Of a stretch of DNA of 64,000 nt, positions 1 through 7,649 are shown piece by piece. Each line of letters opens with the position of its first letter. Positions within the stretch are counted from its first letter, which is position 1. Position numbers and translations under genes: made by a program. The stretch is from Sphingobacteriales bacterium (lineage in GTDB: Bacteria > Bacteroidota > Bacteroidia > Chitinophagales > Chitinophagaceae), in the NCBI GenBank assembly GCA_016200915.1, contig JACQDV010000027.1, positions 1 through 64,000 on the forward strand, given 5' to 3'. The notes beneath the pieces are model-generated. The model ran no database searches and was not told the origin of the DNA. It was given only the letters and a program-made list of their open reading frames with translations.

Positions 1-115
1 ACTGTTTGGCAAACTCCAAAATGTTAGTACCCTTGAACATAACTTAACTGGTTTAAAAAGCTAAGCTATTGATTTTGCTAATATTATTAGCTTTCTTTTT
101 GGAGTATTTAAATGC

Positions 116-565
116 CTACTTCGATTCTTCTTTTTTTATTCTGCCTAATGCCATCACAAACATTTCCCTCGATCTTCCATTAGCTTTATTTGTAACGATT
201 CCTATGATTTTTTCAACATCTTCCTTTTGAATCAAAGTAAAAAAAGCGTTCCCGATAGCCCATCCTAAAGACCAGTCCCCCAATTTCAAAGCTTTATCGT
301 ACTCATCAAGTAAAATTGAATTTGCTCTTCCCTTTGCTTGACCAACTCCTAACGCTCTAACTATACCCTCTTTAATTCTGGAATGATATGGTCTTTGAAG
401 ATGCTTAATTAAAACAGGTATTGCTTCAGGATATTCTTCTCTCGTATTTACCAAATCCCAAACTGAAGATATTTTATAACCAACTGAACAGATTTCTTTT
501 ACCAATTGCTTTTCTTCTAAATCTAATTGCTTCTTTAATTCTTCGAAATTTGGTGGTAACGCCAT
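116..565 (-). CDS. HEAT-repeat-like hypothetical protein
   Basis: A 149-residue soluble protein with no signal peptide or membrane segment. The sequence alternates amphipathic helices with motifs such as YPEAIPVLIKHL, IKEGIVRALG and SREMFVMALGRI, which look like two to three HEAT/PBS-lyase-type helical repeats. Such proteins usually act as protein-binding scaffolds. No catalytic residues are visible and the partner is unknown. It stands alone, separated from the esterase gene by about 60 bases and transcribed in the same direction. The start ATG gives a charged helical N-terminus (EELKKQLDLEEKQL). The repeat assignment is by eye and moderately sure; the function is not known. Confidence 0.6.
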   Translation of the reverse strand: MALPPNFEELKKQLDLEEKQLVKEICSVGYKISSVWDLVNTREEYPEAIPVLIKHLQRPYHSRIKEGIVRALGVGQAKGRANSILLDEYDKALKLGDWSLGWAIGNAFFTLIQKEDVEKIIGIVTNKANGRSREMFVMALGRIKKEESK

Positions 566-625
566 CAGAAATTAATAATTTAAGGTTAATGAATAAGTTT
601 ATTTCAAAATCATATTTCGATTTCT

Positions 626-1807
626 TCACTCCGCCTTTATCTTCCCATCATACCCTTCTCCAATAATCCATTGATAAAATTCAGGAAACCATCTGCGCCA
701 GGTAGGTTCATTATGTTTTCCTTCCGGGTCCACTATTTTATAAATTATGCTGGGTGTGGATGAACCTAATTTATCAGCTACACTATCCATTAGCGGCACC
801 ATTGATTCACTTTCCTGTTCGCCTGCATAAAAGAAAACTTTTGCATTTACTTTATGTGTTGCTTCATCCATCAGTTTATCTAAACCAGGCAATACCCAAA
901 AGGCAGGAGAAAATATACCGGCTTCACCAAACACATTGGGATATCTTACCAATGCATAATAGGATATCAATCCGCCCATCGAACTACCTGCAATCATCGT
1001 AGATTCTTTTTCTTTCCTGGTGCGATAATTTTTATCAATAAAAGGTTTGAGTGTATTAGCCATAAAATCAACATAAGCATCTCCTTCTCCTTTTACTGAC
1101 AATGAAGAACTGCCATTTCCTTTCCATTCAAAATCATAAGGAGAATATTCACTCAGCCGTTTATCACCACCATTATCAATACCCACCACAATACATGCTC
1201 TTGTTCCTTTCTTAATTAAACTGTCTAATGTTTCATCCACTCCCCATTCACCCGCAAAAGAAGTGGCTGCATCAAAAACATTTTGTGCATCCTGCATATA
1301 CAAAACCGGATATTTTGTTTTGGATGTTTCATACCCTTCAGGTAAATAAATCCATATTCTTCTTGTACGGTTTAACTGAGGAATAGCAAAAGCAGTATCA
1401 ATAATTTTCACATTCGAACAGGCAGTATGTTTTATTTCAGCAGAAGAGTATGCATCTTTCCATCCTGCCACAGTATATTCCAGTGTTGTATCCGATTGAA
1501 TAGTTACCGAGCGGTTAGTAATATCTTTACCATTCTTATCACATTCAACATTAGCCCAGCTACCTCTTGTAAATTTAAATTCATAAGAGCCGGATGGTGC
1601 ATTCGTAATTTGCAATTCATATTGCCCCTTTGAATTCTTACTCAGTTGAAAATCTGCTGAGGCAGGATCCCAATCATTAAAACTTCCGGCGAGATAAATG
1701 ATATTCTCATTAGTAGCCGGAGCATTCACAATAACATTCACTGTGTATTGTGCAGTTACGGCAACAATTATCAACTGTAATAATATAGCAAGCAAATATT
1801 TTTTCAT
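626..1807 (-). CDS. Secreted esterase with N-terminal glycogen-binding-like domain
   Basis: 393 residues. A cleavable signal peptide (first 20 residues, ending AVTAQ) is followed by an Ig-like domain containing IYLAGSFNDWDP, typical of CBM48/AMPK-type glycogen-binding folds. The remainder is an esterase-D/Fes-like alpha/beta hydrolase. It carries IYLPEGYE and YPVLYMQDAQNVFD before the nucleophile elbow GSSMGG near residue 275; a distal Asp and His (EGKHNEPTWRRWFPEF) probably complete the triad. Proteins of this architecture are exported serine esterases acting on esterified carbohydrates or siderophore-like esters; the substrate here cannot be told. It lies in ordinary chromosomal context upstream of the island. 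Confidence 0.8.
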   Translation of the reverse strand: MKKYLLAILLQLIIVAVTAQYTVNVIVNAPATNENIIYLAGSFNDWDPASADFQLSKNSKGQYELQITNAPSGSYEFKFTRGSWANVECDKNGKDITNRSVTIQSDTTLEYTVAGWKDAYSSAEIKHTACSNVKIIDTAFAIPQLNRTRRIWIYLPEGYETSKTKYPVLYMQDAQNVFDAATSFAGEWGVDETLDSLIKKGTRACIVVGIDNGGDKRLSEYSPYDFEWKGNGSSSLSVKGEGDAYVDFMANTLKPFIDKNYRTRKEKESTMIAGSSMGGLISYYALVRYPNVFGEAGIFSPAFWVLPGLDKLMDEATHKVNAKVFFYAGEQESESMVPLMDSVADKLGSSTPSIIYKIVDPEGKHNEPTWRRWFPEFYQWIIGEGYDGKIKAE

Positions 1808-1885
1808 TCAACAGGCATTTTGTTATAACCGGCAGACTCCCACTGTTGCGGGAATCAGACGGTTAGTTGTATTGCTAAAACTAAA

Positions 1886-1910
1886 AAAGTCCCGCCACAA
1901 GCTGGACTTT
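1886..1910 (-). terminator. Rho-independent terminator after dapA
   Basis: On the minus strand, 62 bases past the dapA stop, AAAGTCC and GGACTTT form a 7-bp perfect stem around an 11-base loop and are followed directly by further T residues (TTTTTTAG). This is a standard intrinsic terminator for the accA-dapA transcription direction. Confidence 0.7.
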
Positions 1911-1971
1911 CTTTAAAAATATTTATTTACTTTTTTATGGTTCAGGCTGCTTGCAGCGTCCCGACCCATAT

Positions 1972-2862
1972 TTATTCACTCACCGTTTTCATCAGCTCTT
2001 TAATTTTTGCATGATGCTTTTCACTTACCGGCCATACCGGCATACGGAAATAGTTACCACCTATTCCCATTTCACTTAAATAGGCTTTCAATCCTGAAGG
2101 GCTTCCTTCAGCAAACATAGAGTTAATAATATCCGTGTAATTGTAATGTAATTTTCTTGCAGCATCATAATCACCTTTCAATGCCAGTCGTGTCATTTCA
2201 GAAAAACCTTTGGGATAAGCATTGGCCACTACAGACACTACACCTTCAGCACCAATAGCAATCATCGGTAAGGCAATTCCATCATCACCACTGATCACCA
2301 TAAAACTTTCCGGTTTGTTTTTAATGATGTAATGAAACTGGTCAAAATTGCCGCATGCTTCTTTGGTTGCAAAAATTTTTTTGCATTCTTTGGCTATACG
2401 TACTGTTGTTTCAGCACTTACATTCTGCCCTGTTCTGCCCGGTACATTATACATCATAATGGGTAGCGGCGTGTGTTCGTTTAAAATTTTGTAGTGTTGA
2501 AATAAACCATCCTGGTTAGGTTTATTGTAATAAGGACTTACTACCAGTATGGCATCATATCCTGTTAAATCAAATTCTTTAAATCCATGTAATATTTCTG
2601 CTGTATCGTTTCCTCCAATACCAGCTATCAACGCCACCCGGGCATTGTTAACTTTATTTACAAATGAAAATACTTCCTGTTTTTCTTTACCATGGATAGT
2701 AGCACTCTCACCTGTTGTACCTAATACAACAATGTATTCGCACTTACCATTGATGATGTGATTGATCAGTTTTTCAAAAGCAGGATAATCAATATTTCCC
2801 TGCGCATCAAAAGGAGTGGCAATGGCAACTCCGGTTCCGGTAAATTTTTCTCTCAGTGACAT
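1972..2862 (-). CDS. dapA: 4-hydroxy-tetrahydrodipicolinate synthase
   Basis: 296 residues, the usual family length. It condenses pyruvate with aspartate semialdehyde in the first committed step of lysine/diaminopimelate synthesis, in the cytoplasm. The hallmark residues are visible: the GTTGE loop at residues 48-52, the catalytic Tyr138 in YNVPGRTG, and the Schiff-base Lys167 in FATKEACGN. It lies 47 bases downstream of accA in the same direction and is followed by an intrinsic terminator, so the two may be cotranscribed. A housekeeping gene that marks the unmodified chromosome left of the island. Confidence 0.96.
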   Translation of the reverse strand: MSLREKFTGTGVAIATPFDAQGNIDYPAFEKLINHIINGKCEYIVVLGTTGESATIHGKEKQEVFSFVNKVNNARVALIAGIGGNDTAEILHGFKEFDLTGYDAILVVSPYYNKPNQDGLFQHYKILNEHTPLPIMMYNVPGRTGQNVSAETTVRIAKECKKIFATKEACGNFDQFHYIIKNKPESFMVISGDDGIALPMIAIGAEGVVSVVANAYPKGFSEMTRLALKGDYDAARKLHYNYTDIINSMFAEGSPSGLKAYLSEMGIGGNYFRMPVWPVSEKHHAKIKELMKTVSE

Positions 2863-2909
2863 TTTATCTGGTTGCTTGTTACTGGTTGCTGGTTATTGGT
2901 TATAAATTT

Positions 2910-3887
2910 TTATTCACTTACCTCATCCCAGAAGCCCATTTTGCAGAACTTCTCAATTCGTTTGTTCACTCTGTCTTCAGGATTCATTTTCTTCAGTTCT
3001 TCCAGTACAGGTAATAAATATTGTTTTAATAAATTTCCTGCTTCATCATAATCCCAATGTGTTCCCCCCAACGGTTCGGGAATAATTCCATCTACCAATC
3101 CGAACTCAAACATTTTATCTGCTGTCAGCTTTAATTCTTCAGCAGCTTTTTCTTTCATATCCCAGCTACGCCATAAAATAGAAGAACAACTTTCGGGTGA
3201 AATAACTGTGTACCATGTATTCGCTAACATAAATACTTTGTCTCCTACTCCAATGCCTAACGCACCGCCACTGGCACCCTCACCAATAATTACACAAATC
3301 ACCGGTACTTTTAAACGCATCATTTCATAAATGTTGCGGGCAATGGCCTCGCCCTGCCCTCTTTCTTCTGCTTCTAAGCCTGGGTATGCACCGGGTGTAT
3401 CAATTAACGTAATAACAGGTTTATTAAATTTTTCTGCCAGCTTCATTAAGCGAAGTGCTTTGCGGTAACCTTCAGGATTGGCCATGCCAAAATTCCGCAA
3501 CTGTCGCATTTTGGTATTGATACCTTTTTGCTGACCGATGATCATTACTGTTTGCCCGTCCAAATTGGCAAAGCCACCCACCATTGCTTTATCATCCTTC
3601 ACATTTCTGTCACCATATAACTCCGTAAAATCAGTACACATTTTTTGAATATACTTCAAAGTATATGGTCTGTCGGGATGACGACTCAATTGAACTTTTT
3701 GCCAACTGGTGAGATTGGAAGTAATTTCTCTTCTTTTTTCAATTACTCTTTCTTCCAGTTCCTTTATGCTATTTGATAAATCAATTTTATTTTTTTCCGC
3801 CGTTTGCTGCAACTGGTCAATCTGCTCATATAAATCCTTTATGGGCTTCTCAAATTCTAAGAATTGTCTGTTTTGGATAGATGGCAT
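2910..3887 (-). CDS. accA: Acetyl-CoA carboxylase carboxyltransferase subunit alpha
   Basis: 325 residues, full length for AccA. It transfers the carboxyl group from carboxybiotin to acetyl-CoA together with AccD, giving malonyl-CoA for fatty-acid synthesis. The N-terminal helical segment ([17 protein letters not shown]) and crotonase-like core are intact, including DTPGAYPG, the glycine-rich [12 protein letters not shown] and [18 protein letters not shown]. Cytoplasmic housekeeping gene. A TAATTTTA box near 3907-3914 on the minus strand could be its -7 element, but this is weak. Confidence 0.96.
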   Translation of the reverse strand: MPSIQNRQFLEFEKPIKDLYEQIDQLQQTAEKNKIDLSNSIKELEERVIEKRREITSNLTSWQKVQLSRHPDRPYTLKYIQKMCTDFTELYGDRNVKDDKAMVGGFANLDGQTVMIIGQQKGINTKMRQLRNFGMANPEGYRKALRLMKLAEKFNKPVITLIDTPGAYPGLEAEERGQGEAIARNIYEMMRLKVPVICVIIGEGASGGALGIGVGDKVFMLANTWYTVISPESCSSILWRSWDMKEKAAEELKLTADKMFEFGLVDGIIPEPLGGTHWDYDEAGNLLKQYLLPVLEELKKMNPEDRVNKRIEKFCKMGFWDEVSE

Positions 3888-3946
3888 AATTGGTTTTTAT
3901 AAGGGCTGTAAAATTAGTGGGATAGGCTGAATAATTTTAAAAAAGA

Positions 3947-3981
3947 TTTGTTCAAATTCACTTGATTTCCCCTTATCTTTG
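3947..3981 (+). promoter_or_regulatory. Candidate Bacteroidota promoter for the tRNA-Asp locus
   Basis: A TTTG at 3947-3950 and a TATCTTTG box at 3974-3981 match the Bacteroidota -33/-7 pattern (TTTG, then TAnnTTTG) with 23 bases between them. The box ends 43 bases before the degenerate tRNA copy and about 370 bases before the intact tRNA. It therefore probably served the original tRNA, and now any transcript would run through the GIY-YIG gene first. Confidence 0.5.
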
Positions 3982-4024
3982 CCATCCCAAAAAATGAGGT
4001 ATCTGGTAACAGAAACTCATTTAA

Positions 4025-4084
4025 GGATCGGTAGTTCAGTTGGTTATCTCGCCTGAGGCGAGACGCCCTGTACCGGCAGAGATC
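4025..4084 (+). pseudogene. Degenerate 5' copy of tRNA-Asp
   Basis: The first 22 bases (4025-4046) are identical to the first 22 bases of the intact tRNA-Asp at 4350. Bases 4047-4063 then form a perfect hairpin (TCTCGCC, loop TGA, GGCGAGA) absent from the intact tRNA. Bases 4064-4084 resemble its anticodon arm (4378-4398; 17 of 21 positions match), but the loop is altered and the T-arm and acceptor 3' strand are missing. It cannot fold into a functional tRNA. It reads as the scar of insertion of the adjacent GIY-YIG gene into the tRNA. Confidence 0.8.
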
Positions 4085-4089
4085 TTTAT

Positions 4090-4359
4090 ATGTTTTACAC
4101 TTATATCATAGAGAACGCCGAAGGAATCTTTTATAAAGGAAGCACTTCAGATTATGAGAAAAGAATAATTCAGCATAATGATGGGCTTAATACTTATACA
4201 AAAGATAAAGGCCCGTGGAAATTGATTTTTGTTGCTGAATTTGAAACTAGGAAAGAGGCACAAGAGTTGGAGAAAAAATTGAAGCGTTGCAATAAAATTT
4301 ATTTACGCTGGCTGATTAATCAACCCGTAAATATTTTGAATAAGAAGTTGGATCGGTAG
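4090..4359 (+). CDS. GIY-YIG family endonuclease, tRNA-flanked
   Basis: 89 residues. It is a minimal GIY-YIG nuclease domain: the N-terminal FYTYIIEN supplies the paired Y-Y/I motif, KGSTSD follows, and the basic helix YEKRIIQHNDG precedes GPWKLIFVAEF and the helix ETRKEAQELEKKLKR. Small single-domain members of this UPF0213/YhbQ-like group are abundant in Bacteroidota and of unproven function. The last codons and stop (4350-4359) lie inside the tRNA-Asp gene, so coding sequence and tRNA overlap. With the partial tRNA copy just upstream it looks like a small mobile unit that uses the tRNA as its target. Confidence 0.85.
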   Translation: MFYTYIIENAEGIFYKGSTSDYEKRIIQHNDGLNTYTKDKGPWKLIFVAEFETRKEAQELEKKLKRCNKIYLRWLINQPVNILNKKLDR

Positions 4360-4423
4360 TTCAGTTGGTTAGAATGCCGCCCTGTCACGGCGGAGGTCGC
4401 GGGTTCGAGTCCCGTCCGGTCCG
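4350..4423 (+). tRNA. tRNA-Asp (anticodon GTC)
   Basis: 74 nucleotides without an encoded CCA. The acceptor strands 4350-4356 and 4416-4422 pair along 7 bp with one G-U. The anticodon arm is CCGCC-CTGTCAC-GGCGG, giving anticodon GTC, and the T-arm has loop TTCGAGT. The 5' end overlaps the end of the GIY-YIG gene. ICE remnants begin about 220 bases downstream, so this gene is the likely attachment site of the island. No second copy of its 3' end was found in the window. Confidence 0.96.
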
Positions 4424-4437
4424 CAAAGTTTGGCTTG

Positions 4438-4466
4438 AAACCCGCTCTGGTAGCGGGTTTTTCTTT
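4438..4466 (+). terminator. Intrinsic terminator after tRNA-Asp
   Basis: Fourteen bases past the tRNA, AAACCCGCT and AGCGGGTTT form a perfect 9-bp stem around the loop CTGGT, followed by a T-rich run (ttttctttttt). A strong rho-independent terminator in the plus direction. Confidence 0.85.
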
Positions 4467-4647
4467 TTTGGGTCTATTTTTTGGTCTATAAAAACCTAAT
4501 TTTAGGAAGAACTTTACTATACATTACCTCACTTTATTAAGCTTGATAAATAATCACTCTAAGGGTACTTTTTAGTATTGGAATTACCCTGAATTTAAAG
4601 ACTTATTTGTGCACAAAAAACGCAGTGAAACCCACTGCCACCATAGG

Positions 4648-4812
4648 CTAAGCCTGCATCAACTGTCTAATATCACTGCCTAAAAAATAGACCCTTGACC
4701 TGATCTTTACACGCTTTAGTTTTCCATGTTTTATCCAGTCGTAAATAGTGGGCTTTGTAACTTTGAATAGACTACAAACTTCCTCTATTTTGAAAAGCGG
4801 TTTTTCATTCAA
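4648..4812 (-). pseudogene. Headless excisionase-type helix-turn-helix fragment
   Basis: A 54-codon reading frame. It encodes PLFKIEEVCSLFKVTKPTIY followed by DWIKHGKLKRVKIRSRVYF and an LGSDIRQLM tail: the winged HTH_17/MerR-like domain of Bacteroidota excisionases and ICE regulators. A stop codon lies directly before the only possible start (TTG), and that point falls inside the 3' end of the DUF4134 gene. The usual N-terminal half of about 40 residues is missing. It is best read as a gene beheaded at a deletion junction, although translation by coupling to the upstream stop cannot be excluded. Confidence 0.6.
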
Positions 4813-5104
4813 CTATCACCAGGAATACACAACTCCCAAACCATGCGGCTGCAACTTTACCAGTATCATGGTCGCCACTGTTCCATTTTTGATAAACTTT
4901 TACAGCACCAATTAAACCAACAATTGCTCCAACCGCATACATCAGGTTTACACCAGCAGCAAAATAACTCCTGACCTTAGTGTTGGCCTCATTTATACCT
5001 GCGTTACCATCCTGTGCTAACGCTGATACCGTAACCAGAAGCAACAAAAAGGAAACTGCTCCATAAATCAATTTTCTTCTTTCAATCACTGTTTTCATAC
5101 ACAC
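4805..5104 (-). CDS. DUF4134 (TraE-like) conjugative transfer membrane protein, C-terminus apparently truncated
   Basis: 99 residues. A signal-anchor segment (KLIYGAVSFLLLLVTVSALAQ) is followed by DGNAGINEANTKVRSYF, then two hydrophobic segments around NLMYAVGAIVGLIGAVKVYQ and VAAAWFGSCVFLVIVE. The central motif KWNSGDHDTGK is characteristic of DUF4134, the small inner-membrane component of Bacteroidota conjugation machineries, encoded near TraG/VirB4. Family members normally run about ten residues past the WFGxCxFL segment; here a stop intervenes and the sequence passes straight into an HTH fragment. The rest of the transfer operon is absent, so this is a relic. Confidence 0.8.
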   Translation of the reverse strand: MCMKTVIERRKLIYGAVSFLLLLVTVSALAQDGNAGINEANTKVRSYFAAGVNLMYAVGAIVGLIGAVKVYQKWNSGDHDTGKVAAAWFGSCVFLVIVE

Positions 5105-5132
5105 ATTAATTTGAGAAATGAATCAAAGAAAG

Positions 5133-5192
5133 AATGCTTCATTATACTAACCCATCGCACTTGATTTTCCTGCCCGCAGATAATGAAGCATT
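5133..5192. repeat. 13-bp perfect inverted repeat between ICE genes
   Basis: AATGCTTCATTAT (5133-5145) and ATAATGAAGCATT (5180-5192) are exact complements separated by 34 bases. They fill the gap between the 138-residue gene and the DUF4134 gene, both minus strand. No T-run follows on the minus strand, so it looks less like a simple terminator than an mRNA hairpin or a protein-binding site before the transfer gene. Confidence 0.7.
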
Positions 5193-5197
5193 ACTTT

Positions 5198-5614
5198 TCA
5201 GTGCCAGATAGTTTGCATATCTGCTACTGTAAATCTTTCAGGAAAATATTGATTTAGTAAACCAGATATTGTAGTTTCAACCTCAATCTTATTTTCTGCG
5301 GTGATTAAGACTGGATATTTTTCCAATATTACTTTAACAGCAAAACAAATTTCCTCTTTAGGGGCTTGTGCTCTTATTTCAGCCAGATAAGCGTTCACTT
5401 CATCCCAAAATAGTTGAAGTATACCCTTTACTTCATTAAGCAGTTCTTTCGGCAAGAAATCTGCATGATTACCTGATGTAAATTGCTTTTTAATTTCAGC
5501 TACCGGGACTGCCTCATTTTTTTCGTCTATTCTTTTTATACCGATTACGGCAAGTATCTCCCAACTAAAATATTTATAAGCAACATAAACGTAATAACAA
5601 ATTAATGCAAACAC
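5198..5614 (-). CDS. ICE-associated hypothetical membrane protein
   Basis: 138 residues. One N-terminal hydrophobic segment (MFALICYYVYVAYKYFSWEI) is followed by a charged, helical soluble region without recognisable catalytic motifs. Proteins of this shape, starting MFALICYYVYVAYKYF, occur directly upstream of DUF4134 in Bacteroidota conjugative elements; this is from memory and not searched. It probably belongs to the transfer region of the same degraded element. There is a CH-less, Cys-poor tail (FTVADMQTIWH). Its role in conjugation is unknown. Confidence 0.6.
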   Translation of the reverse strand: MFALICYYVYVAYKYFSWEILAVIGIKRIDEKNEAVPVAEIKKQFTSGNHADFLPKELLNEVKGILQLFWDEVNAYLAEIRAQAPKEEICFAVKVILEKYPVLITAENKIEVETTISGLLNQYFPERFTVADMQTIWH

Positions 5615-6013
5615 CAGAGCTATGTTGTATTAACTCCATGATATAGATTGTAACATAATTTATGAATTTGTATTACTAACAGTAATACAAAAACATTTCC
5701 AAAAACTGCAAATTTGAGATGAGTACAGTAGGACTACCCGAAGATGAAAAAGGCTTGGAAGTAGAATCAATCATACTCTGTCATGAGTAATTCGGATGGG
5801 GAGATTTCTAAGTTCAATTGGTTCTCCGTAAATAGGTAGCATTTAGTTTTTATACCGATAATGTTATTGATAGGTTTTTGTTATAAAATAATGCTGAAAA
5901 TCAGGCCTCAATTAAACATTTTCCCCATATAGAGGTACGGCCTTGCATAAAATGCGATATTGCAGTCGTAGAAATACTGACAATTTAATTCATTCATTTA
6001 GACATATCCACTC
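5615..6013. other. Gene-free boundary between ICE relic and metal island
   Basis: About 400 bases between divergent genes. It contains a perfect 9-bp inverted repeat, TTGTATTAC at 5668-5676 and GTAATACAA at 5682-5690 with a 5-base loop, about 55 bases upstream of the minus-strand gene; this is a plausible operator. Two very short reading frames occur (5719-5790, and one near 5886-5984 with a CIKC motif), neither with support. No clear -33/-7 promoter for the plus-strand regulator was identified. Confidence 0.5.
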
Positions 6014-6589
6014 ATGATTTTATTTATAAAGAACATGGTTTGTCATCGTTGCTTAATGGCAGTTAACCAGGAGCTGGAAAAACTGCACCTTGAAGTCCGG
6101 CGGATAAATCTCGGGGAAGTTGAATTATTGAAGGCGCCCACAGCTAAACAAATGCAACAGCTTACTGAAAGACTAAATGTAATTGGCTTTGAATTATTGG
6201 ATGACCAAAAACAAAAACAGATAGAAAAAATAAAAAACCTGCTGATTAAAAAAGTGCAGTCTGGCGAATTGGAAGAGCATTTCAGTATTATAGATTATCT
6301 GAGTAAATCTTTGCATAAAGATTATAGCTATATCTCCCGTTTATTTTCAGAAGTGGAAGGCATTACCATTGAGCAGTTCTTTATACTGCAAAAAACAGAA
6401 AAAGTAAAAGAATGGCTTGTGTATGGTGAACTAAATTTGAGTGAGATTTCTTACAAGTTAGGTTATAGCAGTGTGGCGCACTTATCTTCTCAATTCAAGA
6501 AAATTACCGGGCTTACACCGAGCCATTTCAAAAAATTAGGTTCTTCTCATCGCCATCCTTTAGATAAGGTGAAAAGCAAAAAGGTATAA
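6014..6589 (+). CDS. AraC-family regulator with N-terminal HMA-like domain (copy 1)
   Basis: 191 residues. Residues 1-65 resemble a beta-alpha-beta-beta-alpha-beta metal-binding HMA fold: IKNMVCHRC places a CxxC pair at Cys10 and Cys13, and GEVELL and LNVIGFELLDD follow the usual strand pattern. The C-terminal half is an AraC DNA-binding domain (DYLSKSLHKDYSYISRLFSE, then LSEISYKLGYSSVAHLSSQF and ITGLTPSHFKK). The plain inference is a one-component regulator that binds a thiophilic metal and controls the adjacent HMA-MauE gene 69 bases downstream. A second gene of the same design lies at 9489. The tail is basic (HPLDKVKSKKV). Confidence 0.85.
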   Translation: MILFIKNMVCHRCLMAVNQELEKLHLEVRRINLGEVELLKAPTAKQMQQLTERLNVIGFELLDDQKQKQIEKIKNLLIKKVQSGELEEHFSIIDYLSKSLHKDYSYISRLFSEVEGITIEQFFILQKTEKVKEWLVYGELNLSEISYKLGYSSVAHLSSQFKKITGLTPSHFKKLGSSHRHPLDKVKSKKV

Positions 6590-6658
6590 ATCTTTTCCAT
6601 AATTCTATAACATTTAGTGACATGTTGAATAGAACTTTGTGCCGTTAATCTTTAAATT

Positions 6659-7399
6659 ATGACACATACATATTCCGTAACCGGTATGACCTGCACCGGT
6701 TGCCAGGCTAAAGTGCAGAACCTTTTATTAAAAGTATCAGGAGTAAAAAAGGTAACCATTGACTTGCCCAAGGGAGAAGCTACTATTGATATGGATAAAC
6801 ATATCTCTACTAATCACTTCAAAGAAGCATTAAAAGATTATCCGAAATATCAACTCGCTGATATAAATCACCTGCATCCTGAAGCAATATCGCCTATACC
6901 TGACGAGGAAACAAAATCCTGGCTTAAAACCTACAAACCAATACTATTGATTTTTGGTTACATTACCGGTATCACACTGTTGGCAGAATGGATGCAGGGT
7001 GGTTTTGTGTGGATGCGTTGGATGAACCATTTCATGGCGGGTTTCTTCCTTGTATTTTCCTTTTTCAAGTTGCTTAATCTGAAAGGTTTTGCAGAAAGCT
7101 ATAGCATGTATGATATTGTGGCAAAAAAATGGAATGGATGGGGCTATGTTTATGCATTTACAGAGTTGGCATTGGGCTTAGCTTTCTTAGCCGGGTTCAA
7201 TGCAATCCTTACCAATACCATTACCTTTGTAGTAATGACGGTAAGCATTATCGGCGTTTTACAAAGCGTTTTAAACAAACGTAAAATAAAATGTGCCTGC
7301 CTTGGGGATGTATTTAATTTACCCATGAGTACCATCACCATTATTGAAGATTTATTAATGATTGGCATGAGTGGGGTTATGTTATTAACTATGTTATAA
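6659..7399 (+). CDS. HMA domain fused to MauE/DoxX-like membrane protein
   Basis: 246 residues. An N-terminal heavy-metal-associated domain (SVTGMTCTGCQAKV, Cys12 and Cys15) is joined to a four-helix MauE/DoxX-type redox membrane domain: ILLIFGYITGITLLAEW, FMAGFFLVFSFFKLLNL, ALGLAFLAGFNAIL and the final helix. A CAC pair (KIKCACLGDVFNLP) lies before the last helix and may do thiol chemistry at the membrane. MauE-type proteins move electrons or disulfides across the inner membrane. The fusion suggests a thiol redox or metal hand-off protein. Its stop overlaps the start of a 27-codon microprotein (TAATG). Confidence 0.85.
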   Translation: MTHTYSVTGMTCTGCQAKVQNLLLKVSGVKKVTIDLPKGEATIDMDKHISTNHFKEALKDYPKYQLADINHLHPEAISPIPDEETKSWLKTYKPILLIFGYITGITLLAEWMQGGFVWMRWMNHFMAGFFLVFSFFKLLNLKGFAESYSMYDIVAKKWNGWGYVYAFTELALGLAFLAGFNAILTNTITFVVMTVSIIGVLQSVLNKRKIKCACLGDVFNLPMSTITIIEDLLMIGMSGVMLLTML

Positions 7400-7482
7400 T
7401 GACTGTAATAAAATCAATAGGGCAATTTTTCTGGAAAATCTTCAAAGCCCTCTTTGTAAGGAAAAAAGATTGCTGTAAATAA
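7399..7482 (+). CDS. 27-residue basic microprotein ending DCCK
   Basis: The ATG overlaps the stop of the HMA-MauE gene by one base (TAATG), a classic translational coupling. The 27 residues form an aromatic/basic amphipathic helix (FFWKIFKALFVRKK) followed by a terminal DCCK. A divergent copy of its last 18 codons occurs at 51498-51554 with 49 of 54 bases from the TTC codon onward conserved, and the peptide is kept apart from one Leu/Ile change. That pattern favours a coding gene over chance. It could be a membrane-surface peptide presenting two cysteines to the HMA-MauE partner. Function unknown. Confidence 0.6.
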   Translation: MTVIKSIGQFFWKIFKALFVRKKDCCK

Positions 7483-7649
7483 CTATCTCATTTTTGAGAA
7501 TTATAACTTACACTGTTTACTGGTACAAATTAAAAAATGGAATAACAATAGCTTCCTCTTTTAGGGATACAAACAATTGTACTCCATATCCGTAGTCAAA
7601 AATGGCAATTCCTATGTAATTATGAGATAATTCTTAAATTTATGATTAA

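Noticed and set aside
5719-5790. 23-codon open frame starting MSTVGLPEDEKG
   Set aside because: Too short, no coupled neighbour, no second copy, and no recognisable motif.
5886-5984. Short frame with an RPCIKCDIAVVEIL segment just before the first AraC regulator
   Set aside because: The CxxC recalls the regulator heads, but there is no start codon in good position and the similarity is too short to separate from chance.
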